The notes under the pieces were generated by a model. That model had not been told where the DNA came from. It did not search any database and worked only from the letters and a program-made list of their open reading frames with translations. Shown here in pieces: positions 52,877 through 61,038 of a DNA stretch of 64,000 nt. Each line of letters starts with the position of its first letter. The first letter of the stretch is position 1. Source of the DNA: Arcticibacter sp045629565 (GTDB lineage Bacteria; Bacteroidota; Bacteroidia; Sphingobacteriales; Sphingobacteriaceae); contig NZ_JAZQRL010000111.1 in the NCBI RefSeq assembly GCF_045629565.1, forward strand, positions 124,001 to 188,000, written 5' to 3'. A program made the translations under genes and the position numbers.

Positions 52877-54082
52877 CTAGTCCGTATCCGTTGATAAACA
52901 AGGCAAAGTAAAATAAAATACCGAACCCTCTCCTTCCACACTTTCCACCCAGATCGCGCCGCCGTGATCGGTGACAATTTTCGAGGCGACATAAAGCCCC
53001 ATACCCAGTCCCGAGTGCGAGTGCACCACGTCTTTGTCCCGGTAAAATTTATCAAAAACAGACTTAATGCTCTCTTCAGACATTCCGATACCCTTGTCTT
53101 GTATCGAAACCTGTAGAAAATCATCTGCCCTGCGTACACATCTCATCTTGATCGGCGTCCCTTCCGGTGAATACTTCGCGGCGTTGGTCAGTATATTGGA
53201 AACAACCTGCTCCAAACGCAGCCGGTCAACACTCACCCAGGAACTCTCACAGGTCTGCACAGATACCTCATTGGCCGGAAGAATATGCTGGATAACCTGC
53301 ACCGCATCGCTGATAAACGAGTTGATCTCCAATACCTCCGGAGTATACTGCAGACTGCCGTTTTCCAGTTTCGACACGTCGAGCAGCTGCTGCACCAGCG
53401 CAAGCAGCTTAGATGTCTGAAAGTCGACCTTGCCGAGTATAGCCTTGAGCTCGTTGTTTTCCTTGCTGCTCATAGACTTCGCTATCTGCGTATACGCTTT
53501 GATAATCGTGATAGGCGTCTTAATCTCATGGCTGGCGATACTAATAAACTCCGTCTTCTTCTCGTCGATGATCTTCGAGCGACGCAGTTCCTCCTCCTGC
53601 TCCTCCGTAATCCTGTTCAGCGTGGAGTTCCGCACCTTGATCTCTTCGTAAGCATTCAAAGGTTCCGATTCCTGAAAATACTTCACCAGTATAGCGGTTT
53701 TAACTGCATCCAGCTTCAGTGAACGTGGTAAACCCATTCTGATCATGATCAGTTTATTTTTCGGCTGTTCCGTCAGGCTGAACTCCGGAATAAGCTTCTG
53801 GGCATAATAAAACCCGGTATCATAACTATTAATCGCGACGCCGCTGTCACAGGTAATCGTTGCCTTCAGTGAATAACGCCCGCCGTTGAGTTCCAGACTT
53901 ATCTCCAGAATTCCCGTATCCGTATGCTCAATCACCGTACGTGAAATCTCCGATACAGCCGTTGCAAAGGTTGTCTGAGTCGCAATCGTCAAACCTAATT
54001 TGCCGGCAACCGCAATGGATTTCCTGTGGGCCAGCACAAGATCCATTTCATTTTCGAGCGATATGGTAACAAGTTTGATCAT
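52877..54082 (-). CDS. Histidine kinase with degenerate RsbT-like N-terminal domain
   Basis: A 401-aa cytoplasmic protein. Residues 1-135 resemble an RsbT-type ATPase but lack key residues: the N-box Asn is Thr (SEISRTVIEHT), the DxGPG loop is missing (CDSGV), and the GLGLPG loop is lost. A full kinase follows: helix with SHEIKTP (H185), N-box NILTNAAKYS, G1 DKGIGM and GLGMGLYVAS. It starts 1 bp after the SpoIIE-type gene stop. The N-terminal part may dock to the stressosome in place of RsbT and pass the signal to the kinase. This role is inferred from position and domain similarity. Confidence 0.82.
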   Translation of the reverse strand: MIKLVTISLENEMDLVLAHRKSIAVAGKLGLTIATQTTFATAVSEISRTVIEHTDTGILEISLELNGGRYSLKATITCDSGVAINSYDTGFYYAQKLIPEFSLTEQPKNKLIMIRMGLPRSLKLDAVKTAILVKYFQESEPLNAYEEIKVRNSTLNRITEEQEEELRRSKIIDEKKTEFISIASHEIKTPITIIKAYTQIAKSMSSKENNELKAILGKVDFQTSKLLALVQQLLDVSKLENGSLQYTPEVLEINSFISDAVQVIQHILPANEVSVQTCESSWVSVDRLRLEQVVSNILTNAAKYSPEGTPIKMRCVRRADDFLQVSIQDKGIGMSEESIKSVFDKFYRDKDVVHSHSGLGMGLYVASKIVTDHGGAIWVESVEGEGSVFYFTLPCLSTDTD

Positions 54083-54083
54083 C

Positions 54084-55094
54084 CTATCTTATCTTCGCTA
54101 ACACCACAGACATGTCGTCGGTTTTACGGGCATGATCCTTATAAAGAGCAGCGGCAAGTACTGCCTGATCATATTTATACATCTGCGGATACCGTGCCAG
54201 GTCAATACGGGTCTTAAGCCCGTCAGAACACAGCATGATCTGGTTGTACAATTCTGAAGGATATTCCTGGTCGCTCATCGTACCCGGAATATTATGCCCT
54301 ACAATACCGTTATACGACATGTGGTTCTTAAAGCTGGCCGGACCGATCATACGGGCCGCAATATTACCAACCCCCGTAGAACACCAGGTCCTGTTCCTGA
54401 AATCAAATGCCGTAATATTGATTACCGCTCCCCTGGTTTTCTTTATAGCCTGATGAATAAAGCGGATGGTTGCCGTCGGGCTGTAATCAGGAAAGACCTT
54501 GAAAGCTGCCGCCGCCTCATTAACCGCCTTGTTCGCTTCCGGCCCGTGTCCCAACCCGTCAGCCAGCATCATCTTCATATACCGCTCCGTCTTTTTAACC
54601 ACGAAGCCATCCCCGCTCACCTTTTCGCCGGGCTTTGAAACCACAATAGGGCGCAGCAACATTTTCATAGGAAGTTTCGCCTGCCCAGGGTCATTGTAAA
54701 CCCTGCTCAAAACGATCGTTCCCCAGCCAATCTGCGAGTAAAGTTCAAAAGTATCCGAAAGGCGCTTAATACTGCCCAAACCATGACCCAGCGTATTACT
54801 GGTCGACACACCGTCAAGCACCATCTTCGAAGGATTAACCATACCAGGGCCGTTGTCAATACTGATCAGCTCGATATAGGGCGATCCCCCGTTATGGAAA
54901 ATCCCCATCAGGATCTCACCGTCGTCACTGTACTTAAATAGATTGGAAGTCATTTCCGCTACGATCAGGTCAAGCAGGTTAATCCTTGCCTCACTAAAAC
55001 CTGCCTCACCCGCTGCCCGATGAATCTCCTTTTTGATCAGAGAAAAGTAGCTCCTGTCATTCGCTATAAAACTAACATGTGTCGCATCAACCAT
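54084..55094 (-). CDS. RsbX/SpoIIE-type phosphatase with N-terminal RsbW/RsbT-like ATPase domain
   Basis: A 336-aa cytoplasmic protein. Residues 1-135 form a GHKL ATPase domain with an intact N-box (E47, N51), DNGPGM (80-85) and GHGLG (103-107). Residues about 150-336 form a PP2C-like phosphatase with GDG (161-163), ADGLGHG (178-184), LCSDGLKTR and a terminal KTDDMSVVL. In Bacillus, RsbX resets stressosome phosphorylation; here the phosphatase is fused to a kinase-like domain. The start overlaps the RsbT-like gene by 8 bp and the stop is 1 bp from the kinase gene. Confidence 0.88.
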   Translation of the reverse strand: MVDATHVSFIANDRSYFSLIKKEIHRAAGEAGFSEARINLLDLIVAEMTSNLFKYSDDGEILMGIFHNGGSPYIELISIDNGPGMVNPSKMVLDGVSTSNTLGHGLGSIKRLSDTFELYSQIGWGTIVLSRVYNDPGQAKLPMKMLLRPIVVSKPGEKVSGDGFVVKKTERYMKMMLADGLGHGPEANKAVNEAAAAFKVFPDYSPTATIRFIHQAIKKTRGAVINITAFDFRNRTWCSTGVGNIAARMIGPASFKNHMSYNGIVGHNIPGTMSDQEYPSELYNQIMLCSDGLKTRIDLARYPQMYKYDQAVLAAALYKDHARKTDDMSVVLAKIR

Positions 55095-55500
55095 TAGCCC
55101 ACTTGATTATGGTCACCGTAGTGCCCTCGCCCACCGTACTTTTGATATTAAACTCATTAACCAGCCTTTTTGTGCCCGGCAATCCCAGCCCCAGGCTCTT
55201 CCCCGTAGAAAAACCGTCTTCCATCGCTTTGGCGATGTCTGGTATCCCCGGACCTTTGTCGGTAAATGTCAGGCGGATCCCATTCGTCCGGCCGCTTGAC
55301 ACCACTTCAATCGTACATTTACCGCCATTCGCATAGCGCATCATATTACGTAACAATTCACTCGCTGCCGTGATTAAACGTGTCTGGTTTACAAGGCCCA
55401 TTTTTATTTTTACAGCGACCTCCTTCACGCGGTTTTTCGCGAAAACCACATCCGATTCCTTAATAACCTCGATCGTATCTTTACTCAGCGATAAGGTCAT
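55087..55500 (-). CDS. RsbT-like serine/threonine kinase (stressosome)
   Basis: A 137-aa GHKL kinase that should phosphorylate the RsbR- and RsbS-like STAS proteins and be released on stress. It has a complete active site: N-box SELLRNMMRYA (N52), DKGPGIPD (81-88) and GLGLPG (104-109). It closely follows Bacillus RsbT in length and motif order. It overlaps the RsbS gene by 20 bp and the phosphatase gene by 8 bp. No sigma-B or RsbU/RsbW cascade is visible downstream; the next genes are histidine kinases. Confidence 0.92.
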   Translation of the reverse strand: MTLSLSKDTIEVIKESDVVFAKNRVKEVAVKIKMGLVNQTRLITAASELLRNMMRYANGGKCTIEVVSSGRTNGIRLTFTDKGPGIPDIAKAMEDGFSTGKSLGLGLPGTKRLVNEFNIKSTVGEGTTVTIIKWANG

Positions 55501-55891
55501 CGTCGGTCAGATCTTGATCCTCTTCTTCTTCTTCAAGATCGATCATTGATTTAAGCAATTCCATACCCTTTTCCACATTTAGGGCAGTATGCACACCCTT
55601 AAGTGGCAATCCCAGTTCGATCAGCGTAATAGCGACAGCAGGTTGCATACCCACTACAACGGTCTGAGCATCCAGGATTCTGGACATGCTGGCAATATTG
55701 CCAATGATGCGACCCATAAATGAATCCACTATGGAAACCGCAGAAATATCAATCAGTACACCTCTCGCCCTCGTCTTATCAACCATCTGGATCAGATCAG
55801 ATTCCAGATTCAATGCCAGACGATCATACAGGTCAACCTGGATCGTAACCAGCAGAAAGGCTCCCATCCTCAGAATAGGAATTTTATCCAT
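55481..55891 (-). CDS. RsbS-like STAS protein (stressosome core)
   Basis: A 136-aa STAS-domain scaffold protein. The phosphorylation site fits DSF at 56-58 (S57, close to S59 of Bacillus RsbS), within LIDISAVSIVDSFMGRI. The C-terminal 20 residues are acidic (LEEEEEDQDLTDDD), which I do not recall from Bacillus. It lies 9 bp after the RsbR-like gene and overlaps the RsbT gene by 20 bp, so RsbR, RsbS and RsbT should be made in linked amounts. Confidence 0.92.
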   Translation of the reverse strand: MDKIPILRMGAFLLVTIQVDLYDRLALNLESDLIQMVDKTRARGVLIDISAVSIVDSFMGRIIGNIASMSRILDAQTVVVGMQPAVAITLIELGLPLKGVHTALNVEKGMELLKSMIDLEEEEEDQDLTDDDLIAE

Positions 55892-55900
55892 GGTAGTATG

Positions 55901-56773
55901 TTAAAAAGTAGTAGATCGCTGAACAGTATTTGATTTGCGGACTTCCAGACGCATGCTCTTGAAAGCATAAGCCAGTGCGCTCGCCAAAGAAGACTTCGTG
56001 ATGATGCTCGAAAGATCGATCCCCAGGTGAACAACCGTTTGCGCGATTTCCGGACGGATCCCGCTGATGATGCACTCCGCACCCATCAGTCTCGTTGCAC
56101 TAACGGTCTTGATCAGATGCTGCGCAACCAGTGAGTCTACAGCCGGAACACCCGAAATATCCAGAATAGCGATACTCGAACCCGTTTCCACAATCTCCTG
56201 CAGCAGGTTTTCCATCACAATCTGCGTACGGGCACTATCCAGCGTACCGATGATCGGCAATGCCAGGATCCCGTCCCAAACCCGGATCACCGGAGTGGAA
56301 ATATCAGCGATCTCGTCCGTCTGGCGGAGGATCACCTCTTCACGCCCCTTGATGAAAGTCTCAAACGTTACAACGCTCAAATTATCCATCAGCCGGTTAA
56401 TTTTCATGCTCTCTTCAAACAGCAGCTGTGGATTGCCGGATAGCTCTTCCTGAAGAACAGTCAGCAATGCCTCTTTCAAGGTAAATACAAAGTTACCCGT
56501 TTCACGCGGACTAAAGCCCTGACGTGCTCTGGTGATAGAAATACCGCCTAAAATCTCAATAACCGGGCTCCATTCGTCTGAATTCAGATCAGTTAAATCA
56601 GCCATCGACAGGTTACCAACCAACGCAGAAATCAGCTCTTCAGACTGGCTGCGCAATTCCTCGTTGGAGATAAGATCCTCACGCAGACTATCATCGGCTA
56701 ATTGATTCTTCATCCATTGTTCCAGGATGGCCTTCTTCTTTGATTCTAGCAATTTGTGTGTATTATATGACAT
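55901..56773 (-). CDS. RsbR-like protein (stressosome sensor/scaffold)
   Basis: A 290-aa protein with an RsbRD-type helical N-terminal domain (about 5-145) and a C-terminal STAS domain (about 160-280). The conserved segment DISGVPAVDSLVAQHL places S214 at the first phosphosite (Thr in Bacillus RsbRA), and EIAQT supplies a probable second Thr (T246). It should assemble with RsbS into a pseudo-icosahedral stressosome, with the helical domains as sensory turrets. No haem or flavin motif is visible, so the signal is unknown. It is the first gene of the stressosome operon. Confidence 0.92.
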   Translation of the reverse strand: MSYNTHKLLESKKKAILEQWMKNQLADDSLREDLISNEELRSQSEELISALVGNLSMADLTDLNSDEWSPVIEILGGISITRARQGFSPRETGNFVFTLKEALLTVLQEELSGNPQLLFEESMKINRLMDNLSVVTFETFIKGREEVILRQTDEIADISTPVIRVWDGILALPIIGTLDSARTQIVMENLLQEIVETGSSIAILDISGVPAVDSLVAQHLIKTVSATRLMGAECIISGIRPEIAQTVVHLGIDLSSIITKSSLASALAYAFKSMRLEVRKSNTVQRSTTF

Positions 56774-56975
56774 AGAGTGAATCCCAATTATCGCGGAAAG
56801 GTACTCAACCTAATTAACATTGAGAAATATTATTTTTACTCGCAAATATCCCAACTTCCGCCTTTTTTTCCGTCCCGTTTACCGACGCCCTGATTACCCA
56901 TCTACACGATATAGTCAGCATTTTTATACTACAGAAAACACCCGTACAAGTCATGCCGAAGGCGAAAAATGTTTT

Positions 56976-57440
56976 TTATATTAATGCAGAAGCGTCTTTG
57001 TCCTGCTGTTCATCGTAGAAGCTTTTCAGAAATGTCAGCGCTACGTTAGAGTCCATAAACTCCTCGGTTATTTCACCCTCGCAGATTTCGAAAAACGGCA
57101 GCAGCTCCGGATGCTTATCCAGATCAATCTTCTCAAAACCCATCTCCCAGGTCTTAAAGTTGCGCTTGTTGATGGTTGATCTCTTCAGAACAACCAGTTG
57201 ATGATGGCGCCCGTCCTGCCTGATCTTATCAAAGAGGCTTTCAATCAGAAATCTGGAGCCTTCCAGCACCTGCATAAAGCGGCCCTGCTTCAGCATTCCA
57301 TATTTACCCTCCACATACACGAGCATTCCCGTGATCACCAACTCACGGTTCCGCGTACGAGCCTGCTTCAGTAAAACTCTCAGGTCCTCTTCCGTCATTA
57401 ATGCAGAGGCAATGCTGCAGTAGATCAAATAATACAACAT
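56976..57440 (-). CDS. BLUF-domain blue-light photoreceptor
   Basis: A 154-aa single-domain BLUF protein expected to bind FAD and sense blue light. The flavin-contacting residues fit AppA numbering: Y7 (AppA Y21), N31 (N45), Q57 in FMQVLEG (Q63), W98 (W104) and M100 (M106). Spacings agree except for 8 extra residues between N31 and Q57 (KYGMLKQG). The family signatures ITGMLVY, IRQDGRHH and WEMGF are present. It lies 202 bp upstream of the RsbR gene on the same strand and may feed light signals to the stressosome, but this link is inferred from position only. Confidence 0.93.
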   Translation of the reverse strand: MLYYLIYCSIASALMTEEDLRVLLKQARTRNRELVITGMLVYVEGKYGMLKQGRFMQVLEGSRFLIESLFDKIRQDGRHHQLVVLKRSTINKRNFKTWEMGFEKIDLDKHPELLPFFEICEGEITEEFMDSNVALTFLKSFYDEQQDKDASALI

Positions 57441-57798
57441 ATTAGTTCAGCTTGTCGATTCTTAAAACAAATCCGTATCGCCCGACAAACGAAGACCTTC
57501 CTTAACGAGCCTGTCGAAATATCATAAATCCGGATGTAAATTTCCTTCAGTCGAAGAATTAAACAGCAATATAAGCTTTTCCGTTTGTTACCAGTACACA
57601 TTCTCTTTGGCACCTGTATCTAAGGGCAAATTGAACTTGCCGGGCACCGGGAAACTTTTCTTCTCGCCGTTCTGGTTCCGCGATTCCCGGCAAATCCCGA
57701 AGCTTCAAAAAAACGCGTATTTCTTTAATAAAGCCTTAACATTTGGTTAAACCTAGAAATCAACCTTTGCGGCAAACGGAATATTAAAGCACACATCA
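57441..57798. other. Divergent intergenic region before SusC
   Basis: It separates the minus-strand BLUF gene from the SusC gene. A weak promoter-like pair (TTTG at 57742-57745 and AACCTTTG at 57762-57769) precedes the SusC start by 30 bp, with a spacing slightly short for Bacteroidota. I see no gene, RNA structure or regulator site. The sigma/anti-sigma genes that often precede SusC are absent here. Confidence 0.35.
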
Positions 57799-60700
57799 AT
57801 GATCAAAAATTTACATCTGAGAATCCGTATTGTCACCGCTCTGCTCTGCATTTCTCACCCCGGACTGTTGCTGGCCAGCCGACCACCTGTAATGGTGCAG
57901 GCGCAGCAAGAGGTTGTAGTGAAGGGAAGGGTTGTCGACGATAGTGACCATCAGGGTTTGCCAGCAGTCACTATCCTGGATACTGACAACAAATTTCTGG
58001 GAAGAACGGACAATAACGGCAATTTCAGCCTCACTGTTCCCGCAGGCACCCAACTCCAATTCAACATGATCGGTTACGCCCTCGTCCAAAGAACCGTAAC
58101 CCGTAATGAAACCGATCTCAGCATTCGCCTGAAGGTAGACGCCAACGACCTGAACGAAGTAATCGTCACTGCCCTGGGCATCAAACGGGAAGAACGCTCA
58201 CTGGGGTATGCAGCAACAAAACTCGACAGCAGCGACCTCACCGATGCAATAGCCAGCAACTGGACGGAAGCCCTATCAGGAAAAGTCGCCGGCCTGAACC
58301 TGGTCCGTAACAGCGGGCCCGCCGCCTCCAACAAGATCATCCTTCGCGGAGAGAACAACCTTACAGGCGACAATGAAGCACTGATCGTCATCGACGGAGT
58401 CGTAGCCAGCAGCAGCTCCAGGCGCAGCGCAGCCACCGGAGGTGGTGTTTACGGAACCTCAGGAGATATCATGCCAGCCGATTTCGGTAGCGGGCTGAAC
58501 GATTTAAACCCGGATGAAATTGCCACTGTTTCCGTACTAAAAGGTCCGGCAGCATCCGCCCTGTACGGACAGAGAGGCGCCAACGGTGCCATTATCATTA
58601 CCACCAAATCCGCAACCCTCAGAAAAAAGATGGGCATCAATATCGCCCTCAACAACACCTGGGAAGATATTAACCGCGGGCCAGACCGTCAACAGCAATT
58701 CGGCGCCGGAACATTCGGTAACTCCTACTTCTCCTACGGCACCAGTCCCGACGGTCCAAGCACCAACGCGACCAGTTCTACCTGGGGACCTGCGTTCACA
58801 CCAAACGCCAAATTTTATCAGTTCGATCCGGTAACAAAAGCCCGGGGCGTTGAAAGAACACCATGGGTCGCTTACCAGGATCCGATCGACGCCTTTTTTA
58901 TAACCGGATATGAGAGTTCCGTTTCCGCCAGTTTAGACGGCACCTACAAGAACGTAGGTCTCCGCCTTGCAGTGAATCACGGCGAAAACGAGTGGATCGT
59001 CCCTAATACCGGATTAGAAAGAACCAGCGTAGCCCTCAATGCCAATACAACTATCGCGAAAAAGCTAACCCTGAATTTAAAAGCGCAGTACAGCAACAGG
59101 CATAGCGACAATCTGCCCGCAACAGGTTATGGTAACCAATCCTTAATGTATTGGTTCATGTTTGCCCAACCCAACGTAAACGTCGATTGGTACAGAGATT
59201 ACTGGGCACCCGGAAAGCAATACGAGCAGCTGCTCAACATCACCACCACCAATCCGGAAAGCCCTTACGCCATTTCAGAACAATACATCAATGCGCAGAG
59301 ACGTAACGGCTGGTTAGGAAGCTTATCGGCAAACTATAATTTCAGCAAGTCGCTAAGCCTGATGATCCGCGGATCGGTAGATCTGAATGACGACATAAGA
59401 GAAACCCGGCGTCCCTGGGATGCCTCAGGAAACAAGTTCGCACAAGGATCCTTCCGTGTCGGCAACATCCGCTCCTACGAGGTCAACGCCGATTTCATGT
59501 TAAGATATAATAGAAAGCTGAGCGAAGACTTCCAGCTCAACGCCAGTGTCGGCGGAAGTCAGATGGCCAACCGTTACAATAAGCTGGAGACCAGGGCTGA
59601 TGGTTTGAAGATCCCGAATGTGTACCGTCTCGACAACAACAACAGTCCCTTGGTAGCCGTAGTAGACACAGCCCGATACAATATCAACAGTGTTTATGGA
59701 ATCGCCTCACTGAGTTATAAAGACTATGTGTACCTCGACCTAACCGCCCGTCAGGACTGGAACAGCACACTGGCCACCATTACCAGAACGGATAATGTTG
59801 GTTTCTTTTATCCCTCCGCAAGTTTAGCGTTTATTGCCTCCGACTACTGGAAACTGCCGTCACTGATCAGTTTCGCTAAATTGAGAGGATCAATTGCCCA
59901 GGTAGGAAGCGGCAGTACCATACCCTACCGGACAGAATACAGCTACTTCCTGGCCGCAGATGGTATTTATCCCGACAGTGCCCTATACAACACCAGGGTT
60001 CTTCCCAATTCCAATCTGAAGCCGCTCATCACCACAACCGTGGAGTTAGGCCTTGATCTGAGACTACTTAAAAACCGCCTGAACTTCGATGTAGCCGTGT
60101 ATTCCGGTAATACCAAAAATCAGATCCTGAGCCGCATCGTCGATAAATCCTCCGGCTACAACGTACAGGTACTCAATATCGGGCGGGTAGACAATAAAGG
60201 TATTGAGCTGGCGGTGAACGGGACGCCTGTAAAAACGAAATCATTTACCTGGAACCTATACGGAACGCTCACCGCCAACAGAAATAAAATCAAAGAACTG
60301 GCAGACAGCTCACTTGTACTTCGCACCGGCGCACTGGGCGGCGGTCAGGTAGTAGCAAACGTAGGCGGCAGCATGGGCGACATGTATGGCAGAGGCTACC
60401 TTCGTGCTCCTGATGGTCAGATCGTTTACAACCCCAGTACCGGCGTAGCACTTGAAAACCCCGACCTGATCTACCTCGGAAACAGCTTACCAAAGTTCCG
60501 GTTCAGCCTCGGAACAGGTTTTACCTACAAACAACTCAGCATGAACGCGCTGTTCGACGCCCAGATCGGCGCCGTCGGACATTCCCTGACTTTCTCCAGA
60601 ATGGCGTCGCTGGGTAAGCATATGGTGACTGTTCCCGGCCGCTATAACGGGGTTACCGGCGACGGCGTCCTTCAGAATGCCGACGGTACCTACCGCAAGA

Positions 60701-61026
60701 ATGATGTGATCGCCACCGATATCGCAGCCTATTACGAGTCAATTTATGGAAGCGGACAGGCAGAGGGCAGCGTTTTCAGAACAGATTATCTGAAATTCAG
60801 AGAAGCCAATGTAACCTACTCATTCAAGAAGTCCTTCCTCGTAAAAATGGGTCTTGAGAAAGCAACGCTTGGCGTGTTTGGTCGTAACCTCTTTATCTGG
60901 TCAGCCTGGCCGGCATTCGATCCCGAATTCGGTACCCTTGCCGGGTCAGATATCGTTCAGGGTTTTGAAACAGGACAGCTGCCGTCCACCCGCACCTACG
61001 GAGTACGTTTAACTGTCGGCCTTTAA
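57799..61026 (+). CDS. SusC/RagA-family TonB-dependent outer-membrane transporter
   Basis: An outer-membrane transporter of 1075 aa that imports a large nutrient with energy from TonB. It has an export signal (about 1-35), a carboxypeptidase-like domain (about 39-115: VVVKGRVVDDSD...GLPAVTI, GRTDNNGNFSLTV) and a plug domain (about 120-260, ending with ALYGQRGANGAIIITTK, the SusC signature). A 22-strand barrel follows to the end. There is no N-terminal STN extension, so no direct signalling to an anti-sigma factor is expected. The SusD gene follows after 12 bp. Confidence 0.95.
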   Translation: MIKNLHLRIRIVTALLCISHPGLLLASRPPVMVQAQQEVVVKGRVVDDSDHQGLPAVTILDTDNKFLGRTDNNGNFSLTVPAGTQLQFNMIGYALVQRTVTRNETDLSIRLKVDANDLNEVIVTALGIKREERSLGYAATKLDSSDLTDAIASNWTEALSGKVAGLNLVRNSGPAASNKIILRGENNLTGDNEALIVIDGVVASSSSRRSAATGGGVYGTSGDIMPADFGSGLNDLNPDEIATVSVLKGPAASALYGQRGANGAIIITTKSATLRKKMGINIALNNTWEDINRGPDRQQQFGAGTFGNSYFSYGTSPDGPSTNATSSTWGPAFTPNAKFYQFDPVTKARGVERTPWVAYQDPIDAFFITGYESSVSASLDGTYKNVGLRLAVNHGENEWIVPNTGLERTSVALNANTTIAKKLTLNLKAQYSNRHSDNLPATGYGNQSLMYWFMFAQPNVNVDWYRDYWAPGKQYEQLLNITTTNPESPYAISEQYINAQRRNGWLGSLSANYNFSKSLSLMIRGSVDLNDDIRETRRPWDASGNKFAQGSFRVGNIRSYEVNADFMLRYNRKLSEDFQLNASVGGSQMANRYNKLETRADGLKIPNVYRLDNNNSPLVAVVDTARYNINSVYGIASLSYKDYVYLDLTARQDWNSTLATITRTDNVGFFYPSASLAFIASDYWKLPSLISFAKLRGSIAQVGSGSTIPYRTEYSYFLAADGIYPDSALYNTRVLPNSNLKPLITTTVELGLDLRLLKNRLNFDVAVYSGNTKNQILSRIVDKSSGYNVQVLNIGRVDNKGIELAVNGTPVKTKSFTWNLYGTLTANRNKIKELADSSLVLRTGALGGGQVVANVGGSMGDMYGRGYLRAPDGQIVYNPSTGVALENPDLIYLGNSLPKFRFSLGTGFTYKQLSMNALFDAQIGAVGHSLTFSRMASLGKHMVTVPGRYNGVTGDGVLQNADGTYRKNDVIATDIAAYYESIYGSGQAEGSVFRTDYLKFREANVTYSFKKSFLVKMGLEKATLGVFGRNLFIWSAWPAFDPEFGTLAGSDIVQGFETGQLPSTRTYGVRLTVGL

Positions 61027-61038
61027 TCATAGAAAATC

